DNA of 64,000 nt from Spirochaetia bacterium (GTDB lineage: Bacteria; Spirochaetota; Leptospiria; Turneriellales; JAOUOS01): contig JAOUOT010000001.1 of assembly GCA_029880265.1 (NCBI GenBank), positions 207,485 through 271,484 of the forward strand, in the 5' to 3' direction. Position 1 is the first letter of the stretch, and every line of letters starts with the position of its first letter. Shown in pieces: positions 1 through 9,341 of this stretch. A program made the translations under genes and the position numbers. The notes below the pieces were generated by a model that was not told the DNA's origin, did no database searches, and saw nothing but the letters and a program-made list of their open reading frames with translations.

Positions 1-513
1 GAAACCCACGATCTTCTTTTAGAAACATACAGAAAACATTTTTCAGAAGCCGCCGAAACCGGGATGATTTTATTTTCGGGAGTTAAAACAGCCGTTCAAG
101 AGCATCATAAAAACGGCCTTCAAATGGCTGTGGCCACCGGCAAAAGCAGGCGCGGCCTTGACCTCGATTTTATCAGAAGCGGCATAGGTTCTTACTTTCA
201 GACAACGCGCACGGTAGACGAGTGCAGGGCAAAACCAGACCCTCATATGATTGAAGATATTTTACAAGAGCTTGATATTAAACCTGAAAATGCCGTTATG
301 GTCGGCGACACCACATTTGATATGCAAATGGCTCAAACAGCGGGAGTGCGAAAAATAGCGGCCGCATACGGCGCCCATCCTTTGCAAGATTTACTTAAAT
401 ATAACCCTGAAGGCGTATTTGGTAATTTTCAAGATTTAAACAACTGGCTCGTTGAAAATACGCAAGATAGGCAAGACGCTTACAGCTCGTCTAACGATAT
501 CTTATTATCATAA
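1..513 (+). CDS. HAD-superfamily phosphatase, phosphoglycolate phosphatase-like (5' end outside window)
   Basis: The reading frame is open from base 1, so the gene starts upstream; the first internal ATG is at 64. The visible 170 residues hold three of the four HAD motifs: motif II threonine in VATGKSRRG, motif III lysine in AKPDPHM, and motif IV in MVGDTTFDMQMA (GDxxxD). Motif I (DxDxT) and most of the cap must lie off the left edge. The KPDP and VGDT spacing is that of the Gph/PGP-like Cof-independent branch, which removes phosphate from small molecules in the cytosol; the substrate cannot be read. The 3' end overlaps the convergent hisA stop region by 34 bp. Confidence 0.85.
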   Translation, partial: ETHDLLLETYRKHFSEAAETGMILFSGVKTAVQEHHKNGLQMAVATGKSRRGLDLDFIRSGIGSYFQTTRTVDECRAKPDPHMIEDILQELDIKPENAVMVGDTTFDMQMAQTAGVRKIAAAYGAHPLQDLLKYNPEGVFGNFQDLNNWLVENTQDRQDAYSSSNDILLS

Positions 514-1196
514 AAGGCCCTGCCTAAAATAGCGCCAGATAAGCCTTTTATTTTTGATAACCGTTCAAAGTCTTTTGTAGACGATACGCCGCCTGAAGCT
601 ATGACGTTTATATCGGCTACTTTTGATAAAACTTCTTCGTATAACTGAAAATCGGGCCCCTCAAGCATGCCGTCTTTTTGTATCTGCGTGATAAGAAAAT
701 TATTTATGCCCAAATCTTTCATTTCTTTTAAAAACGGCACGACTTGCATATTCGTATCTTCCATCCATCCTGAGATTTTCACGTCTGTGCCCCATACATC
801 TACCGTCATTAAAATATTTTTTTTATAATTTTCAAGTATACGGTTAAATTCTTCTTTATTTTTAAAAGGCAAAGAGCCAATCATGATGAAATCTTCGTCT
901 GGGTTTAGGCCGGCCTTCCATAAAGTTTCAACGTCGTCAAGAGAACGAATGCCGCCGCCTGTTTCAATGATACAGCCGGTTTCTTTTTTAATTTCTGCGA
1001 CAAGATTCGCGTGAATAATTTTTCCTTCTTTGGCGCCGCTTAAATCGACAATATGAAGGCGCTTAAAGCCATGTTCGGCGAAGATTTTTGCCGTTTCAAC
1101 CGGGTTGTCGCTGTAAATTACTTTCTGTTTATAATCGCCCTGAGAAAGCCTTACTACCTTATTATCAATCAAATCAATCGCCGGAATTATCTGCAT
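480..1196 (-). CDS. hisA: HisA, phosphoribosyl-formimino-AICAR-P isomerase
   Basis: Catalyses the Amadori rearrangement of ProFAR to PRFAR in histidine synthesis. The 238 residues match the family length and form a (beta/alpha)8 barrel. The N-terminal IIPAIDLIDNKVVRLSQGD carries the acid Asp8. The second catalytic Asp lies in MTVDVWGTD. Phosphate loops are GGGIRS near residue 80 and ASGGVSS near residue 200. The ATG directly follows the TAA of hisH with no spacer, so it is translationally coupled as the last gene of hisB-hisH-hisA. hisF is not next door; HisH needs it, so it must be elsewhere in the genome. Confidence 0.96.
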   Translation of the reverse strand: MQIIPAIDLIDNKVVRLSQGDYKQKVIYSDNPVETAKIFAEHGFKRLHIVDLSGAKEGKIIHANLVAEIKKETGCIIETGGGIRSLDDVETLWKAGLNPDEDFIMIGSLPFKNKEEFNRILENYKKNILMTVDVWGTDVKISGWMEDTNMQVVPFLKEMKDLGINNFLITQIQKDGMLEGPDFQLYEEVLSKVADINVIASGGVSSTKDFERLSKIKGLSGAILGRAFYDNKISLDEL

Positions 1197-1823
1197 TTAA
1201 TTTCTCACAATATCAATAAAATTTTCGAGAAGCTTCAGGCCCCACTTCTGCGATTTTTCGGGATGAAACTGAACCGCAAAAAGATTTTCTTTTTCTGCGG
1301 CCGCGGTAAAAACATCCCCGTAATTTGAAGCGCCTATCGTATTTTCAATTTCGCCGGGCAGTCGATAGCTGTGTACAAAATAAAAATAAGAATTGTCGGG
1401 AATATTTTTGCAAAGTCTTGCCGAACTTTGCCATTTTACGGGGGCCCATCCTATATGGGGAACCGTCATGTTTGAATTATCAAATTTTGTTATCTTCCCG
1501 TTAAAAAAATTAAAGCCGTCGTGAGATCCGTATTCTTCTGAAGTAGAAAATAAAATCTGAAAACCGATACAAATTCCCAATATGGGTTTTTTGCTTTCAT
1601 GAAATTCAATAATCGCGTCATAGAGTTTTCTTGATTTTAACTCTTCTATGGCCTTGCCGAAAGCTCCGTCTCCCGGTAAAATTACGGCGTCTGCCTTTTT
1701 TATGTCTTCAGGTTTATCGGTTACGGTTACATGCTGGCCAAGATGTTCAAAGGCTTTTTGAACAGAGCGTATGTTACCCATACCGAAATCAAGTTCGGCA
1801 ATGAAAGGCATATCTTTTGTCAT
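1197..1823 (-). CDS. hisH: HisH, glutamine amidotransferase subunit of IGP synthase
   Basis: Supplies ammonia from glutamine to HisF for imidazole ring closure. It is a class-I glutamine amidotransferase of 208 residues. The oxyanion strand is [10 protein letters not shown], the nucleophile elbow is [11 protein letters not shown] (Cys; GICIGFQ instead of the common GICLGMQ), and the catalytic His and Glu are in VQFHPEKSQ. The ATG overlaps the hisB TGA as ATGA, so it is coupled to hisB. An in-frame second Met five residues in ([13 protein letters not shown]) fits the family start better, but the ATGA overlap favours the first. Confidence 0.95.
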   Translation of the reverse strand: MTKDMPFIAELDFGMGNIRSVQKAFEHLGQHVTVTDKPEDIKKADAVILPGDGAFGKAIEELKSRKLYDAIIEFHESKKPILGICIGFQILFSTSEEYGSHDGFNFFNGKITKFDNSNMTVPHIGWAPVKWQSSARLCKNIPDNSYFYFVHSYRLPGEIENTIGASNYGDVFTAAAEKENLFAVQFHPEKSQKWGLKLLENFIDIVRN

Positions 1824-2416
1824 ATCTGGCCTTTCGTAGAAGGTATATCGTCTTTTCTTGAAGAATCAAAAGATACGGCGTTTCTAAAGGCAAAACCAAG
1901 GGCCTTAAAAATAGATTCATGAATATGATGACGATTCTCGCCGCATTGCACAAGAATATGAAGATTCATGGCGGCATGAATTGAAAGTTTATGTAAAAAT
2001 TCAGTCGTAAGTTCAGAGTCGTAAATTCCGAATTGGCCCATATTTGTAAGAGAAGGGCCGCTGTATTTGAAATAAGGCCTGCCCGATAAATCGACAGCCG
2101 CCGTTGTTAAAACTTCGTCCATGGGCAAAATCATATGACCGTAGCGGTAAATACCTTTTTTCTCGCCAAGAGCTTCTTTTAAGGCGTCGCCAAAAACAAT
2201 ACCCGTATCTTCAACGCTGTGGTGACAATCAATACTGAAATCGCCTTTTAGGTTCAACTCAATATCAAAAAGGCTGTACTTTGCCAGATGATCGAGCATA
2301 TGCTCAAAAAATGGAATGGGAATATCTCCCGAAAGCTTTCCTTTGCCGTCGACGTTAAGCGACAGACTAATTTCAGTTTCGTTTGTTTTTCTTTCTATTT
2401 TCGCGGTTCGTTTCAT
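1820..2416 (-). CDS. hisB: HisB, imidazoleglycerol-phosphate dehydratase (monofunctional)
   Basis: Dehydrates imidazole glycerol phosphate to imidazole acetol phosphate. The 198 residues match monofunctional bacterial enzymes with no fused HisN phosphatase. Both metal motifs are present: [10 protein letters not shown] near residue 66 and [12 protein letters not shown] near residue 160, the Mn-binding HHxxE pairs. [12 protein letters not shown] matches the conserved FLDHML region. First gene of the minus-strand operon hisB-hisH-hisA. Confidence 0.96.
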   Translation of the reverse strand: MKRTAKIERKTNETEISLSLNVDGKGKLSGDIPIPFFEHMLDHLAKYSLFDIELNLKGDFSIDCHHSVEDTGIVFGDALKEALGEKKGIYRYGHMILPMDEVLTTAAVDLSGRPYFKYSGPSLTNMGQFGIYDSELTTEFLHKLSIHAAMNLHILVQCGENRHHIHESIFKALGFAFRNAVSFDSSRKDDIPSTKGQI

Positions 2417-2631
2417 TTTTATCTGCTATTATTAATAACGGATAACGCGTCAACAAGATTGAATAAAAAAGATAAAAATCAAATGGGCCTCATAATAAAA
2501 GAAGACCTGCGCGAATTAACCTCAATTCGTCTGCGAACAAAGTTTAATCCGAATTTTCGGTTTTACAACGTGGCTGTCATAATGCTACCTGATAAAATCA
2601 GCAAAAAGATATTTTATATAAATACTTAACT

Positions 2632-5007
2632 TTATTCATAAGAAAGCGCCTCTCTGGTTGAAACTTGTATCGCCTTTCGAGCTGGAACTCTGCTTGCAAT
2701 CCATCCAAATATAAAGGTAGCAAAAAAGGTGATTGCAAGGCCCGACAGACTCAATGTGAGATCGAGTGAAGTATTGTCCCCGAGAATAAGCCCCCCAAAA
2801 AATCGGGATGCTAGATAACTCATTGGGGCTGCCATGAGAAGCCCCAGAGTTATACTAAAGCCACTGATAAGCATTCCTTCTGTCACAAAAATATTATAGA
2901 TTATTCTGGGTGTAGCCCCAATGGCGCGCATTACCCCGATTTCCCGAACTCTCTCGATTATATTAATTCCTGTCGCCGATGCCATTCCCAGCGCGCTGAC
3001 AATGAGAACCAGGAATGCCAGAAAAACAAGAATAATAAGTATGATATTTAAATGATCGTAAATGATCTGCGCCCGTTCAGCCTGCGACATTACGTAAAGA
3101 ATATTCAAGTCTGACATGGCAATTGCATTCTCAATCTCTTTTTTTAATTCGAGAATACTATTATAGTCTTTGGTCCCCGCAACAAACATCAAGCTGTTCA
3201 CCAGATGCTTAGGATTTACCAAAGCATCATATTGGTCTTTATTAATGTATATTTTAGGGGAATCAAATTCTTTGATAATTCCAACGAGCTTTGTATTGAT
3301 CAACTTACCCTTTATTTTGATTGGATAAAATTCACCTACCGTATGCTTTCCAAATTTTTCTATGGCCTGCTGATTCATCACAATTTCGATAGGTACAGTT
3401 GGCTTTAACCAACGTCCCGCAATAAGATTCCATTTCACCAGATCTGTATTGTGTGGCAATGCGACTATGCCAATACCGTTCGGGGTTGAAATTAAATCCG
3501 TTTGCAGACGTCCTTTTCCACCGTTCCAGGTTTCCATTCTCTCGATATTGTTCAAATTATCAAAAGGCTCCAATGCTGTTTTCAAAGGCGCTTGCTCTTT
3601 TAAAACGACCTGCACATCGTGCTTCATGCTATCCCGCGAGTTGGCAAGAAAAACCTCCAGAGATCGCTTCACATTAAAACTAGCGCTGAAGATAGCCACG
3701 CCCAGAGACATTGTGAACACGGTAACCATAAGACGCTTTTTTCTTCGAAAAGAATTTCGAAGAGCAAGAGTAATATTACTGGAAAAGGGTAATGACGAAA
3801 GAACTCCTATTTTTACAGATTGTGTATTTTGAGATATTCCATAGTCATTGATAGCATCATGAACAGATACTCTAATACCTTTTAAAATTGGCGGTAATGA
3901 TAACAGCAAGGGTAAAAATACCCCAAGAATAACCAACAAAAGATACAAAGGAATGGGTAATGAGGTTGTTATTATATTGAAATTCAGATTAGCGGCTACA
4001 AACTCAGCGTACCCATAACCCGATATCACAGACAGCGGTATGGCCACAATACTTGAAGCAAGGCCAAAGATAAGAACCATAACCAGGTAAATCTTAAGCG
4101 CTTGAACTTTTGAGGCGCCTATGGCTTTAATAATACCAATCTGTCGAATTTGCTGCGATAATATCGCCGACATCAGTTGGGATACCAGAACAGCGCCCAT
4201 TATAAATGCTAAAAGGCCAATGGCGGCATTTAACATCAGTAATGTATTCAATTGAAACTGATGCGGGTGCTCTTGATATTGCGGAATAACAACTTCGCTG
4301 ATAACTATTCCTTTTTTCTGAAAATCATTTATTATTTTTTTTGTTCGTTCTTCAATTTGCAATTTTGAGGCAACATTATTCAAACGAAAAATCAATCTTT
4401 GATTTGCCGATTCGCCGACAATTTTCTGAAAGGTTTTCTTATCGGTATAACCGTAGATGAATGCATCTTGGGTGGCGGGCGCCTGAGACGGATCAAAAAC
4501 AATACCCGTAACCGGGATATTGATATTTTTTTTACCAATTCGGACATTTGGTTTTGAGCCTATCTTCAGGTTAGAAATTCTTACATTTTGACCATCCCTT
4601 TCTATAAGCATTGTGCCAGAATCTGGAACTTTATTTCCCCTTTCTTTATAAAATTTTGCCAGATTGAAATTATTGAAATCCTCTACTCCGAATAACCATA
4701 GAGGAAGCCATTTTCCCGGATACACTTCTATTCTTTGCATGGAAAGATCCCGAAATTCAGCCGACTCAATTTCAGACTGGGATATAAATTCGGACAAATT
4801 CAGCTTGTCGAAATTATCGGATTTCAATACGACATGGGCTGGTTTTGTGCGGGTGTAATTTTCATTGAGGTCGTTATTTAAAATAGAATACGATACTAAA
4901 ATCGTCCCTATTCCCCAGAAACCGATAATTAATGCAAAAACAAGCAGTATTGTCCTTGCGGGATGAATTTTTAAGTCATTCCATGATTTTTTTAAACTTA
5001 CATTCAT
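2632..5007 (-). CDS. ABC transporter permease with two FtsX/MacB-type domains
   Basis: A 791-residue inner-membrane protein. An N-terminal TM (residues 18-40) is followed by a long extracytoplasmic segment, then three TMs around residues 260-370 with a coupling motif (QIRQIGIIKAIGAS). The same layout repeats in the second half: a TM near 425, a periplasmic segment, and three TMs from about 655, with the matching motif RVREIGVMRAIGATP. Two FtsX modules in one chain are typical of permeases exporting lipids, lipoproteins or peptides. The start is supported by AAGGAG six bases before the ATG. The partner ATPase lies 20 bp upstream, and the divergent TetR gene is a likely local regulator. The substrate is unknown; LolCE-like lipoprotein release is less likely given the accessory context. 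Confidence 0.9.
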   Translation of the reverse strand: MNVSLKKSWNDLKIHPARTILLVFALIIGFWGIGTILVSYSILNNDLNENYTRTKPAHVVLKSDNFDKLNLSEFISQSEIESAEFRDLSMQRIEVYPGKWLPLWLFGVEDFNNFNLAKFYKERGNKVPDSGTMLIERDGQNVRISNLKIGSKPNVRIGKKNINIPVTGIVFDPSQAPATQDAFIYGYTDKKTFQKIVGESANQRLIFRLNNVASKLQIEERTKKIINDFQKKGIVISEVVIPQYQEHPHQFQLNTLLMLNAAIGLLAFIMGAVLVSQLMSAILSQQIRQIGIIKAIGASKVQALKIYLVMVLIFGLASSIVAIPLSVISGYGYAEFVAANLNFNIITTSLPIPLYLLLVILGVFLPLLLSLPPILKGIRVSVHDAINDYGISQNTQSVKIGVLSSLPFSSNITLALRNSFRRKKRLMVTVFTMSLGVAIFSASFNVKRSLEVFLANSRDSMKHDVQVVLKEQAPLKTALEPFDNLNNIERMETWNGGKGRLQTDLISTPNGIGIVALPHNTDLVKWNLIAGRWLKPTVPIEIVMNQQAIEKFGKHTVGEFYPIKIKGKLINTKLVGIIKEFDSPKIYINKDQYDALVNPKHLVNSLMFVAGTKDYNSILELKKEIENAIAMSDLNILYVMSQAERAQIIYDHLNIILIILVFLAFLVLIVSALGMASATGINIIERVREIGVMRAIGATPRIIYNIFVTEGMLISGFSITLGLLMAAPMSYLASRFFGGLILGDNTSLDLTLSLSGLAITFFATFIFGWIASRVPARKAIQVSTREALSYE

Positions 5008-5027
5008 GTTGATCTCCTTTCCCAGAT

Positions 5028-5714
5028 TTACGCTTTTTGAATCTCACCATCGTGAAGCGTAATAACTCTGTCATATTTGTTGTTTTTGACATTTTCATGA
5101 GTAACAACAATTATCGTTTTGCCCATAGCGACTAGTTTGTTAAATATCGTATGAACTTCTAAAGCTGTTTTACTGTCGAGATTTCCAGTAGGTTCATCCG
5201 CTACCAATATCGGAGGGTCATTTGCCATCGCCCGGGCAATTGCGGCCCTTTGTTGTTCGCCGCCCGATAGCGCTGCCGGCAATTTGTCTTTATGCTGCAA
5301 AATTCCTACATCAGAAAGAAGTGATTGGGCTCTTGTGTTTCGACCTTTTTTAGGAATAATATTTACAAACTCCATAGGCAATAATAAATTTTCAAGGATG
5401 CTGAGAGTTGGAATCAGCTGAAAAAATTGAAAAACAATGCCTATATTTGCCCCGCGCCATCCGGAAAGATTACTTTCATCCATTGAATGAATCTGCCTCG
5501 AATTGATGGAGACTTCACCCTGGCTAGGATGATCAATGCCAGTTAATATATTTAAAAGGGTTGACTTTCCGCTTCCCGATTTGCCTGAAATAGCCAGATA
5601 TTCTCCTTGCGCAATATTGAGGCTGATATTTTTAAGCGCCTTAAATTGTCCTGCCTCAATCTCATAATGTTTTGACACATTAATCAATTGAATAAAATCG
5701 TTATTTATCTTCAT
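5028..5714 (-). CDS. ABC transporter ATP-binding protein, LolD/MacB-type
   Basis: Cytoplasmic ATPase partner of the FtsX-type permease immediately downstream. Walker A is GKSGSGKST, the Q-loop is IGIVFQFFQLIP, the signature is LSGGEQQRAAIARAM, and Walker B runs into the D-loop as ILVADEPTGNLDS, with the switch His in VTHE. The GEQQR signature and PTGNLD are diagnostic of the LolD/MacB/FtsE branch. The ATG at 5714 is chosen because AAGGAG sits eight bases upstream; an in-frame GTG two codons earlier would leave almost no spacing. Divergently transcribed from the TetR gene. Confidence 0.93.
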   Translation of the reverse strand: MKINNDFIQLINVSKHYEIEAGQFKALKNISLNIAQGEYLAISGKSGSGKSTLLNILTGIDHPSQGEVSINSRQIHSMDESNLSGWRGANIGIVFQFFQLIPTLSILENLLLPMEFVNIIPKKGRNTRAQSLLSDVGILQHKDKLPAALSGGEQQRAAIARAMANDPPILVADEPTGNLDSKTALEVHTIFNKLVAMGKTIIVVTHENVKNNKYDRVITLHDGEIQKA

Positions 5715-5750
5715 GAACACTTCTCCTTTGAAAACAGATTAAAACAAACA

Positions 5751-5859
5751 CGAACAAATGTTTGACATCATACTTATGTTCGCTATTGTGGACAATAAAT
5801 ACACTATTATCAGAGAAATGTCAAGGCACTATTTTCAGCAAATGTAGCGTTAGCGAACA
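5751..5859. promoter_or_regulatory. Candidate TetR operator half-sites between ABC exporter and tetR
   Basis: Three copies of CGAACA lie in the divergent intergenic region: forward at 5751-5756, inverted (TGTTCG) at 5777-5782, and forward at 5853-5858. The second and third extend to a perfect 8-bp inverted pair, TGTTCGCT (5777-5784) and AGCGAACA (5852-5859). The position between both promoters suits an operator of the adjacent TetR protein. No binding data; motif recurrence is the only evidence. Confidence 0.4.
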
Positions 5860-5864
5860 AACCT

Positions 5865-6437
5865 ATGCATAAATTCGGTAAAAAAGAAAACAATCAACGT
5901 GAAGACAGGAGAATTCGGCGTACAAAAAATCTATTAAAACAGGCCATGATAGAACTGATTCTTGAAAAAGAATATGAAGATATCAGTGTTCAAAGTATTA
6001 TCGACCGGGCCGATGTAGGGCGAACTTCATTTTACGCTCATTTTCGCAGCAAAGAAGATTTGCTTCTGCAAAATCTCGACGACATTGAGAATATATTTAA
6101 ACCGGAAGACGATAAAGAGCATGACCAGAACATCAATGATTTTAGTCTAATGATATTTCGCCATATAGAAGAAAACTGGAAACTTGCCAGATTACTTCTG
6201 GGGAACCCCAAAATGCCAGTAGTGCGAAATCATGTGCAAGCAATTTTGCTAAAATATTATAAAAACCAGCTACAGATAGCATTTGACAAAAAAAAGACTA
6301 CAATAGAGATAGAAGGCGCTGCAGTGGTGTTCTCTGCAGCATTGTTATCTTTAATTCTCTGGTGGCTTTCTATGAAAAAACCTGTATCGCATGATATAAT
6401 GCATGAATTGTTCTTAAAGCATATAAGGAACATATAA
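5865..6437 (+). CDS. TetR/AcrR family transcriptional regulator
   Basis: A 190-residue repressor-type protein. The N-terminal three-helix HTH spans about residues 15-65, with the family pattern ISVQSIIDRADVGRTSFYAHF followed by KEDLL. The remainder is the helical ligand-binding and dimerisation half, which is too divergent to predict a ligand. It is divergent from the ABC exporter operon, a common arrangement in which TetR represses an efflux pump until the substrate binds. Candidate half-sites CGAACA lie between the two genes. A TGTTCG also occurs just after the stop codon, near 6453. Confidence 0.92.
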   Translation: MHKFGKKENNQREDRRIRRTKNLLKQAMIELILEKEYEDISVQSIIDRADVGRTSFYAHFRSKEDLLLQNLDDIENIFKPEDDKEHDQNINDFSLMIFRHIEENWKLARLLLGNPKMPVVRNHVQAILLKYYKNQLQIAFDKKKTTIEIEGAAVVFSAALLSLILWWLSMKKPVSHDIMHELFLKHIRNI

Positions 6438-6505
6438 TGGTTCGTTCATGATTGTTCGTCGTGTTATATTGACCTGCCCTCTTAACCGATTGTTAAGCAA
6501 AGTTC

Positions 6506-7657
6506 TCATTTTATATTTCTAAATGATGCCTCGATATCTGCAATGAGATCATCTACAGATTCTATGCCGACAGACAGTCGCAACAATGAATCTTTTATGC
6601 CGGCTTTTTTTCTTTCTTCTGCAGAGATTTTTACATGAGAGGTTTTGGCAGGTGTGCAGATAATTGTTTCAACGCCACCAAGACTTAATGAGGGCGTAAT
6701 GAGTTCTAAATTCTTAAGAAAATGGTCATGGTCATTTAATTCAAAACTGACGATAGCCCCAAATCCTTTCATTTGTTTGGATGCAAGCATATGATCAGGA
6801 TGCGTTGTAAGCCCAGGGTAATAAACGTTTTCTATTTTTGGGTTTGTCGAAAGGTATTTGGCAATGGTAAATGCATTTTGGGTTTGTTTTTCGATTCGAA
6901 TGGAAAGAGTTTTCAGACTTCTTTCAAGTAAATAACATGCATTCGAATCTAAATTACCGCCAAAATTGATCGCATTATTTTTAATGACTTCAATTAAATG
7001 GTTACTTGATAAAATGGCTCCGCTTGATAAATCGCTGTGCCCTCCCAGATACTTTGTCCCGCTGTGGATCACAATATCGATTCCGAAATCAATCGGGTTT
7101 TGGAGTATAGGTGTTGCGAAAGTGTTATCGACGACGGAAACAATTCCGGATCTTTTTGATAGTTCTGCAATCGCTTCGAGGTCAACAATTTTCAACAGTG
7201 GATTTGAAGGAGATTCTACATAGATTAGTTTTGTCTGCGCGCGAATTGCTTTTGCGAATTCTTCGATATGGGACGATTGAACGAAGGTAAATTCAATTCC
7301 GTATTTCGACAGCAACTGTGTGATCAGATTGTGTGATCCACCATAAATATCATTATGAATTACAGCATGATCTCCAGGAGAAAGCAGGGAAAGAAACATA
7401 GAGCTGATGGCAGCCATACCAGAACTGAAAATAATTCCGGATTCGGCATTTTCCAGGTCGGCTAATTTTATAATCACATTAGTCTGGTTCTGAGTATTGA
7501 AATATCTTGGATAATACAGAATCGATTGGTCAATATATTCATGAGACGTCGAAGTAAAAATCGGTGAATTTACCCCTTTGATAACAGGATCCTTGTAGGT
7601 TCCTGAGTGTACGGCGATTGTTTCTTTATTCAGCTTTTTCATTTTCAAAGTCTTCAT
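6506..7657 (-). CDS. Cys/Met metabolism PLP enzyme (cystathionine gamma-synthase / gamma-lyase family)
   Basis: A PLP fold-type I enzyme of 383 residues. The Schiff-base lysine is in IHSGTKYLGGHSDLSSG (near 208), preceded by the PLP-binding Asp in VVDNTFATP, and SSGMAAIS holds the phosphate loop. It follows the trans-sulfuration family pattern but is shorter than the MetY protein at 58894-60195 and lacks the insertions of O-acetylhomoserine sulfhydrylases. Cystathionine gamma-synthase, cystathionine gamma-lyase and methionine gamma-lyase cannot be told apart by eye. Start is uncertain: ATG at 7657 or at 7642 (MKKLNKET), neither with a clear ribosome binding site. It sits among accessory genes, not with the methionine genes. 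Confidence 0.88.
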   Translation of the reverse strand: MKTLKMKKLNKETIAVHSGTYKDPVIKGVNSPIFTSTSHEYIDQSILYYPRYFNTQNQTNVIIKLADLENAESGIIFSSGMAAISSMFLSLLSPGDHAVIHNDIYGGSHNLITQLLSKYGIEFTFVQSSHIEEFAKAIRAQTKLIYVESPSNPLLKIVDLEAIAELSKRSGIVSVVDNTFATPILQNPIDFGIDIVIHSGTKYLGGHSDLSSGAILSSNHLIEVIKNNAINFGGNLDSNACYLLERSLKTLSIRIEKQTQNAFTIAKYLSTNPKIENVYYPGLTTHPDHMLASKQMKGFGAIVSFELNDHDHFLKNLELITPSLSLGGVETIICTPAKTSHVKISAEERKKAGIKDSLLRLSVGIESVDDLIADIEASFRNIK

Positions 7658-7795
7658 TCAACTTGCTTACAACGGAGACTCATCTAAATTTTTACAATGA
7701 TGTCGCGGAGAGGCCATTGGCAAGATGTACACTAACATAAAGTTTGTGTCTTGTCAAATATAAAGCGACAAGCCATTGAAAAAGAACAGCTCCAT

Positions 7796-8563
7796 TTAAA
7801 CAAGTTTATTTTCACGTTGGTTATCTCCCGATTTGGTGAGAGTATTCAACATAATATCCTCTGAGGGAACGTTCAATACATGATTTTCAGAAAAAGTCTG
7901 TGCATGTGGATAGTTCGAATTGCGAATTGTTTCGGCAGCAGACTCCAGATTGTAGTCAGTATGCTTGAATTCGATAGCTTCATCTATAAGTATCCAATCG
8001 GCTCCCGTGAATCCAAATGGCATCCCCAGACTCCCGGCATTCACGACTCGGATATCGCCTGTCATGATATCAAATTGCATATGTGTATGTCCACATACAA
8101 CCAGAGATGCAGAGACATCTTTAAAAATAGATTTTAACTCTTCATCTGAAGTTTGTTTCGTAAATATCTCCTGATTGCTTCGAGGAGTGCCATGGCAGAA
8201 TAGTATTTTACCAAAAATATCTGATTCAACACTGTACGAAAAGCCCCAACTGGATAAAAATTTTTTTTCATCATCAGACAATACACTTGCAACCCATATA
8301 GCTTCTTCGTTAGCTCTAGGGGATAATCCATTGAATTCTTTTCCCGCCAAATGATTCAAGATGTCAGACTCGGCATTCCCTAGAATAAATCTGACAGGGA
8401 TGGAGATGTTGCAAAGTATACGAAGAGTTTCACTCGGGTTAGGGCCGGAGACTACATCTCCTCCGACTACCAGCATTTCAATATTTTCTTTATGAATGTC
8501 GCGCAATACGGCCTCCAGAGCAACTGTATTGGCGTGTAAATCGTATATAGCAGCAATTCTCAT
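7796..8563 (-). CDS. Calcineurin-like metallophosphoesterase (YfcE/MJ0936-like)
   Basis: A 255-residue cytoplasmic dimetal phosphoesterase. The metal-binding motifs are in order: YDLHAN (DxH) at residue 8, GGDVVSGP (GD) near 34, LGNAESD (GN, with the usual His replaced by Ala) near 60, CHGTP near 125 and CGHTHMQF near 155. The GNAE form is found in some YfcE-like proteins. It probably cleaves a phosphodiester or phosphomonoester; the substrate is unknown. The last 60 residues extend past the usual core and resemble nothing I know. Confidence 0.88.
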   Translation of the reverse strand: MRIAAIYDLHANTVALEAVLRDIHKENIEMLVVGGDVVSGPNPSETLRILCNISIPVRFILGNAESDILNHLAGKEFNGLSPRANEEAIWVASVLSDDEKKFLSSWGFSYSVESDIFGKILFCHGTPRSNQEIFTKQTSDEELKSIFKDVSASLVVCGHTHMQFDIMTGDIRVVNAGSLGMPFGFTGADWILIDEAIEFKHTDYNLESAAETIRNSNYPHAQTFSENHVLNVPSEDIMLNTLTKSGDNQRENKLV

Positions 8564-8753
8564 TGTATACCCTTATTATCAAATTTTAATTTCATTGCTA
8601 TGCTCTTGATGTATTTATATAAGTCGTCAACCAGTATTTAAAAATAATCTGGAAAGTATATGAATTGTCAGTGCATAAAAAAAATTACCCTTGGCGCAAT
8701 CGTGTCTGCTACCTGGTTCAGTCTCAGGACAATATGATGTTTCAGTAAATTGA

Positions 8754-9095
8754 TTACTTCCCCGCCTCGCCTGCAAAGAACTGTTCCATCTCTGTTAATA
8801 GACCTTCCTGATACTGTCTCAACCAGTAATCCATGTGAAAGCGGTATTTATGCTCAAACATCAGCATACGGGTATAGGCTTGTACCAGTTCAGGACGCAT
8901 CATTTTTATATCTTCCGGGGGTTTGTCGAATATCTCCTGGTACCAGCCACATACGAACTCATCATCAAACTGGTATTGGCTGCGAATGGTTTTGGTCAGG
9001 AAATAGGCGCACATCTGCTGTTCGCTAAAACGCTCCCTGATGCGAGCCTCTATGGCCTTCTCGGCCTCGGTCAACTTATCTACTATTTTTGGCAC
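8754..9095 (-). CDS. Hypothetical protein, higher-GC orphan gene
   Basis: 113 residues, not recognised. The gene is supported by a very strong ribosome binding site: AAAGGAGG five bases before a GTG start. The product is rich in aromatic and charged residues (WYQEIF, FEHKYRFHMDYWLRQY), probably all-helical, with no signal peptide or TM. Base composition is close to half G+C, visibly above the window average, and differs from the very AT-rich toxin-antitoxin pair beside it, which suggests transfer. Two plus-strand open frames over the same bases lack such a start signal and look like shadows. Confidence 0.6.
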   Translation of the reverse strand: MPKIVDKLTEAEKAIEARIRERFSEQQMCAYFLTKTIRSQYQFDDEFVCGWYQEIFDKPPEDIKMMRPELVQAYTRMLMFEHKYRFHMDYWLRQYQEGLLTEMEQFFAGEAGK

Positions 9096-9312
9096 AGTTT
9101 CCTCCTTTACAATGTTTGATATATAGTAACCTTACCAGATGCAATAGTTTTCTGGGTTGGTGAATGTCAATTCAAATTCACCTTTTGTCTTTTCTTCATC
9201 AATTACAAAATGAACGCATACAACTATAAATCACATGACGCCAGAGAAATATGAATTACAAGCGGATTAAGGAAGTCGACTCCGTTAAAAGGGGTAAGTA
9301 CCACATTTTTAA

Positions 9313-9341
9313 TTGACGCAATATATCATATATGGTATATT
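9313..9341 (+). promoter_or_regulatory. Promoter-like elements and 22-bp palindrome at the higBA start
   Basis: A 22-bp imperfect palindrome (9320-9341; arms AATATATCATA and TATGGTATATT, one mismatched pair) lies over the annotated toxin ATG. TTGACG (9313-9318) and TATATT (9336-9341) are 17 bp apart, as in a sigma-70 promoter. If that promoter is used, transcription begins near 9348, beside an in-frame GTG at 9347, so the mRNA could be leaderless. Autorepression by the HTH antitoxin is the usual arrangement. Confidence 0.4.

Noticed and set aside
2288-2629. 113-residue plus-strand frame over the hisB start
   Set aside because: Half overlaps hisB antisense, no Shine-Dalgarno, no recognisable domain; the 215-bp gap otherwise looks non-coding.
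3449-3832. Plus-strand frames of 74 and 127 residues inside the FtsX permease gene
   Set aside because: Both lie wholly within a well-supported family gene, have no ribosome site, and read as low-quality Cys/Arg-rich sequence.
8750-9119. Two plus-strand frames opposite the 8754-9095 gene
   Set aside because: The minus-strand frame has a near-perfect AAAGGAGG and sensible composition; the plus frames have neither.
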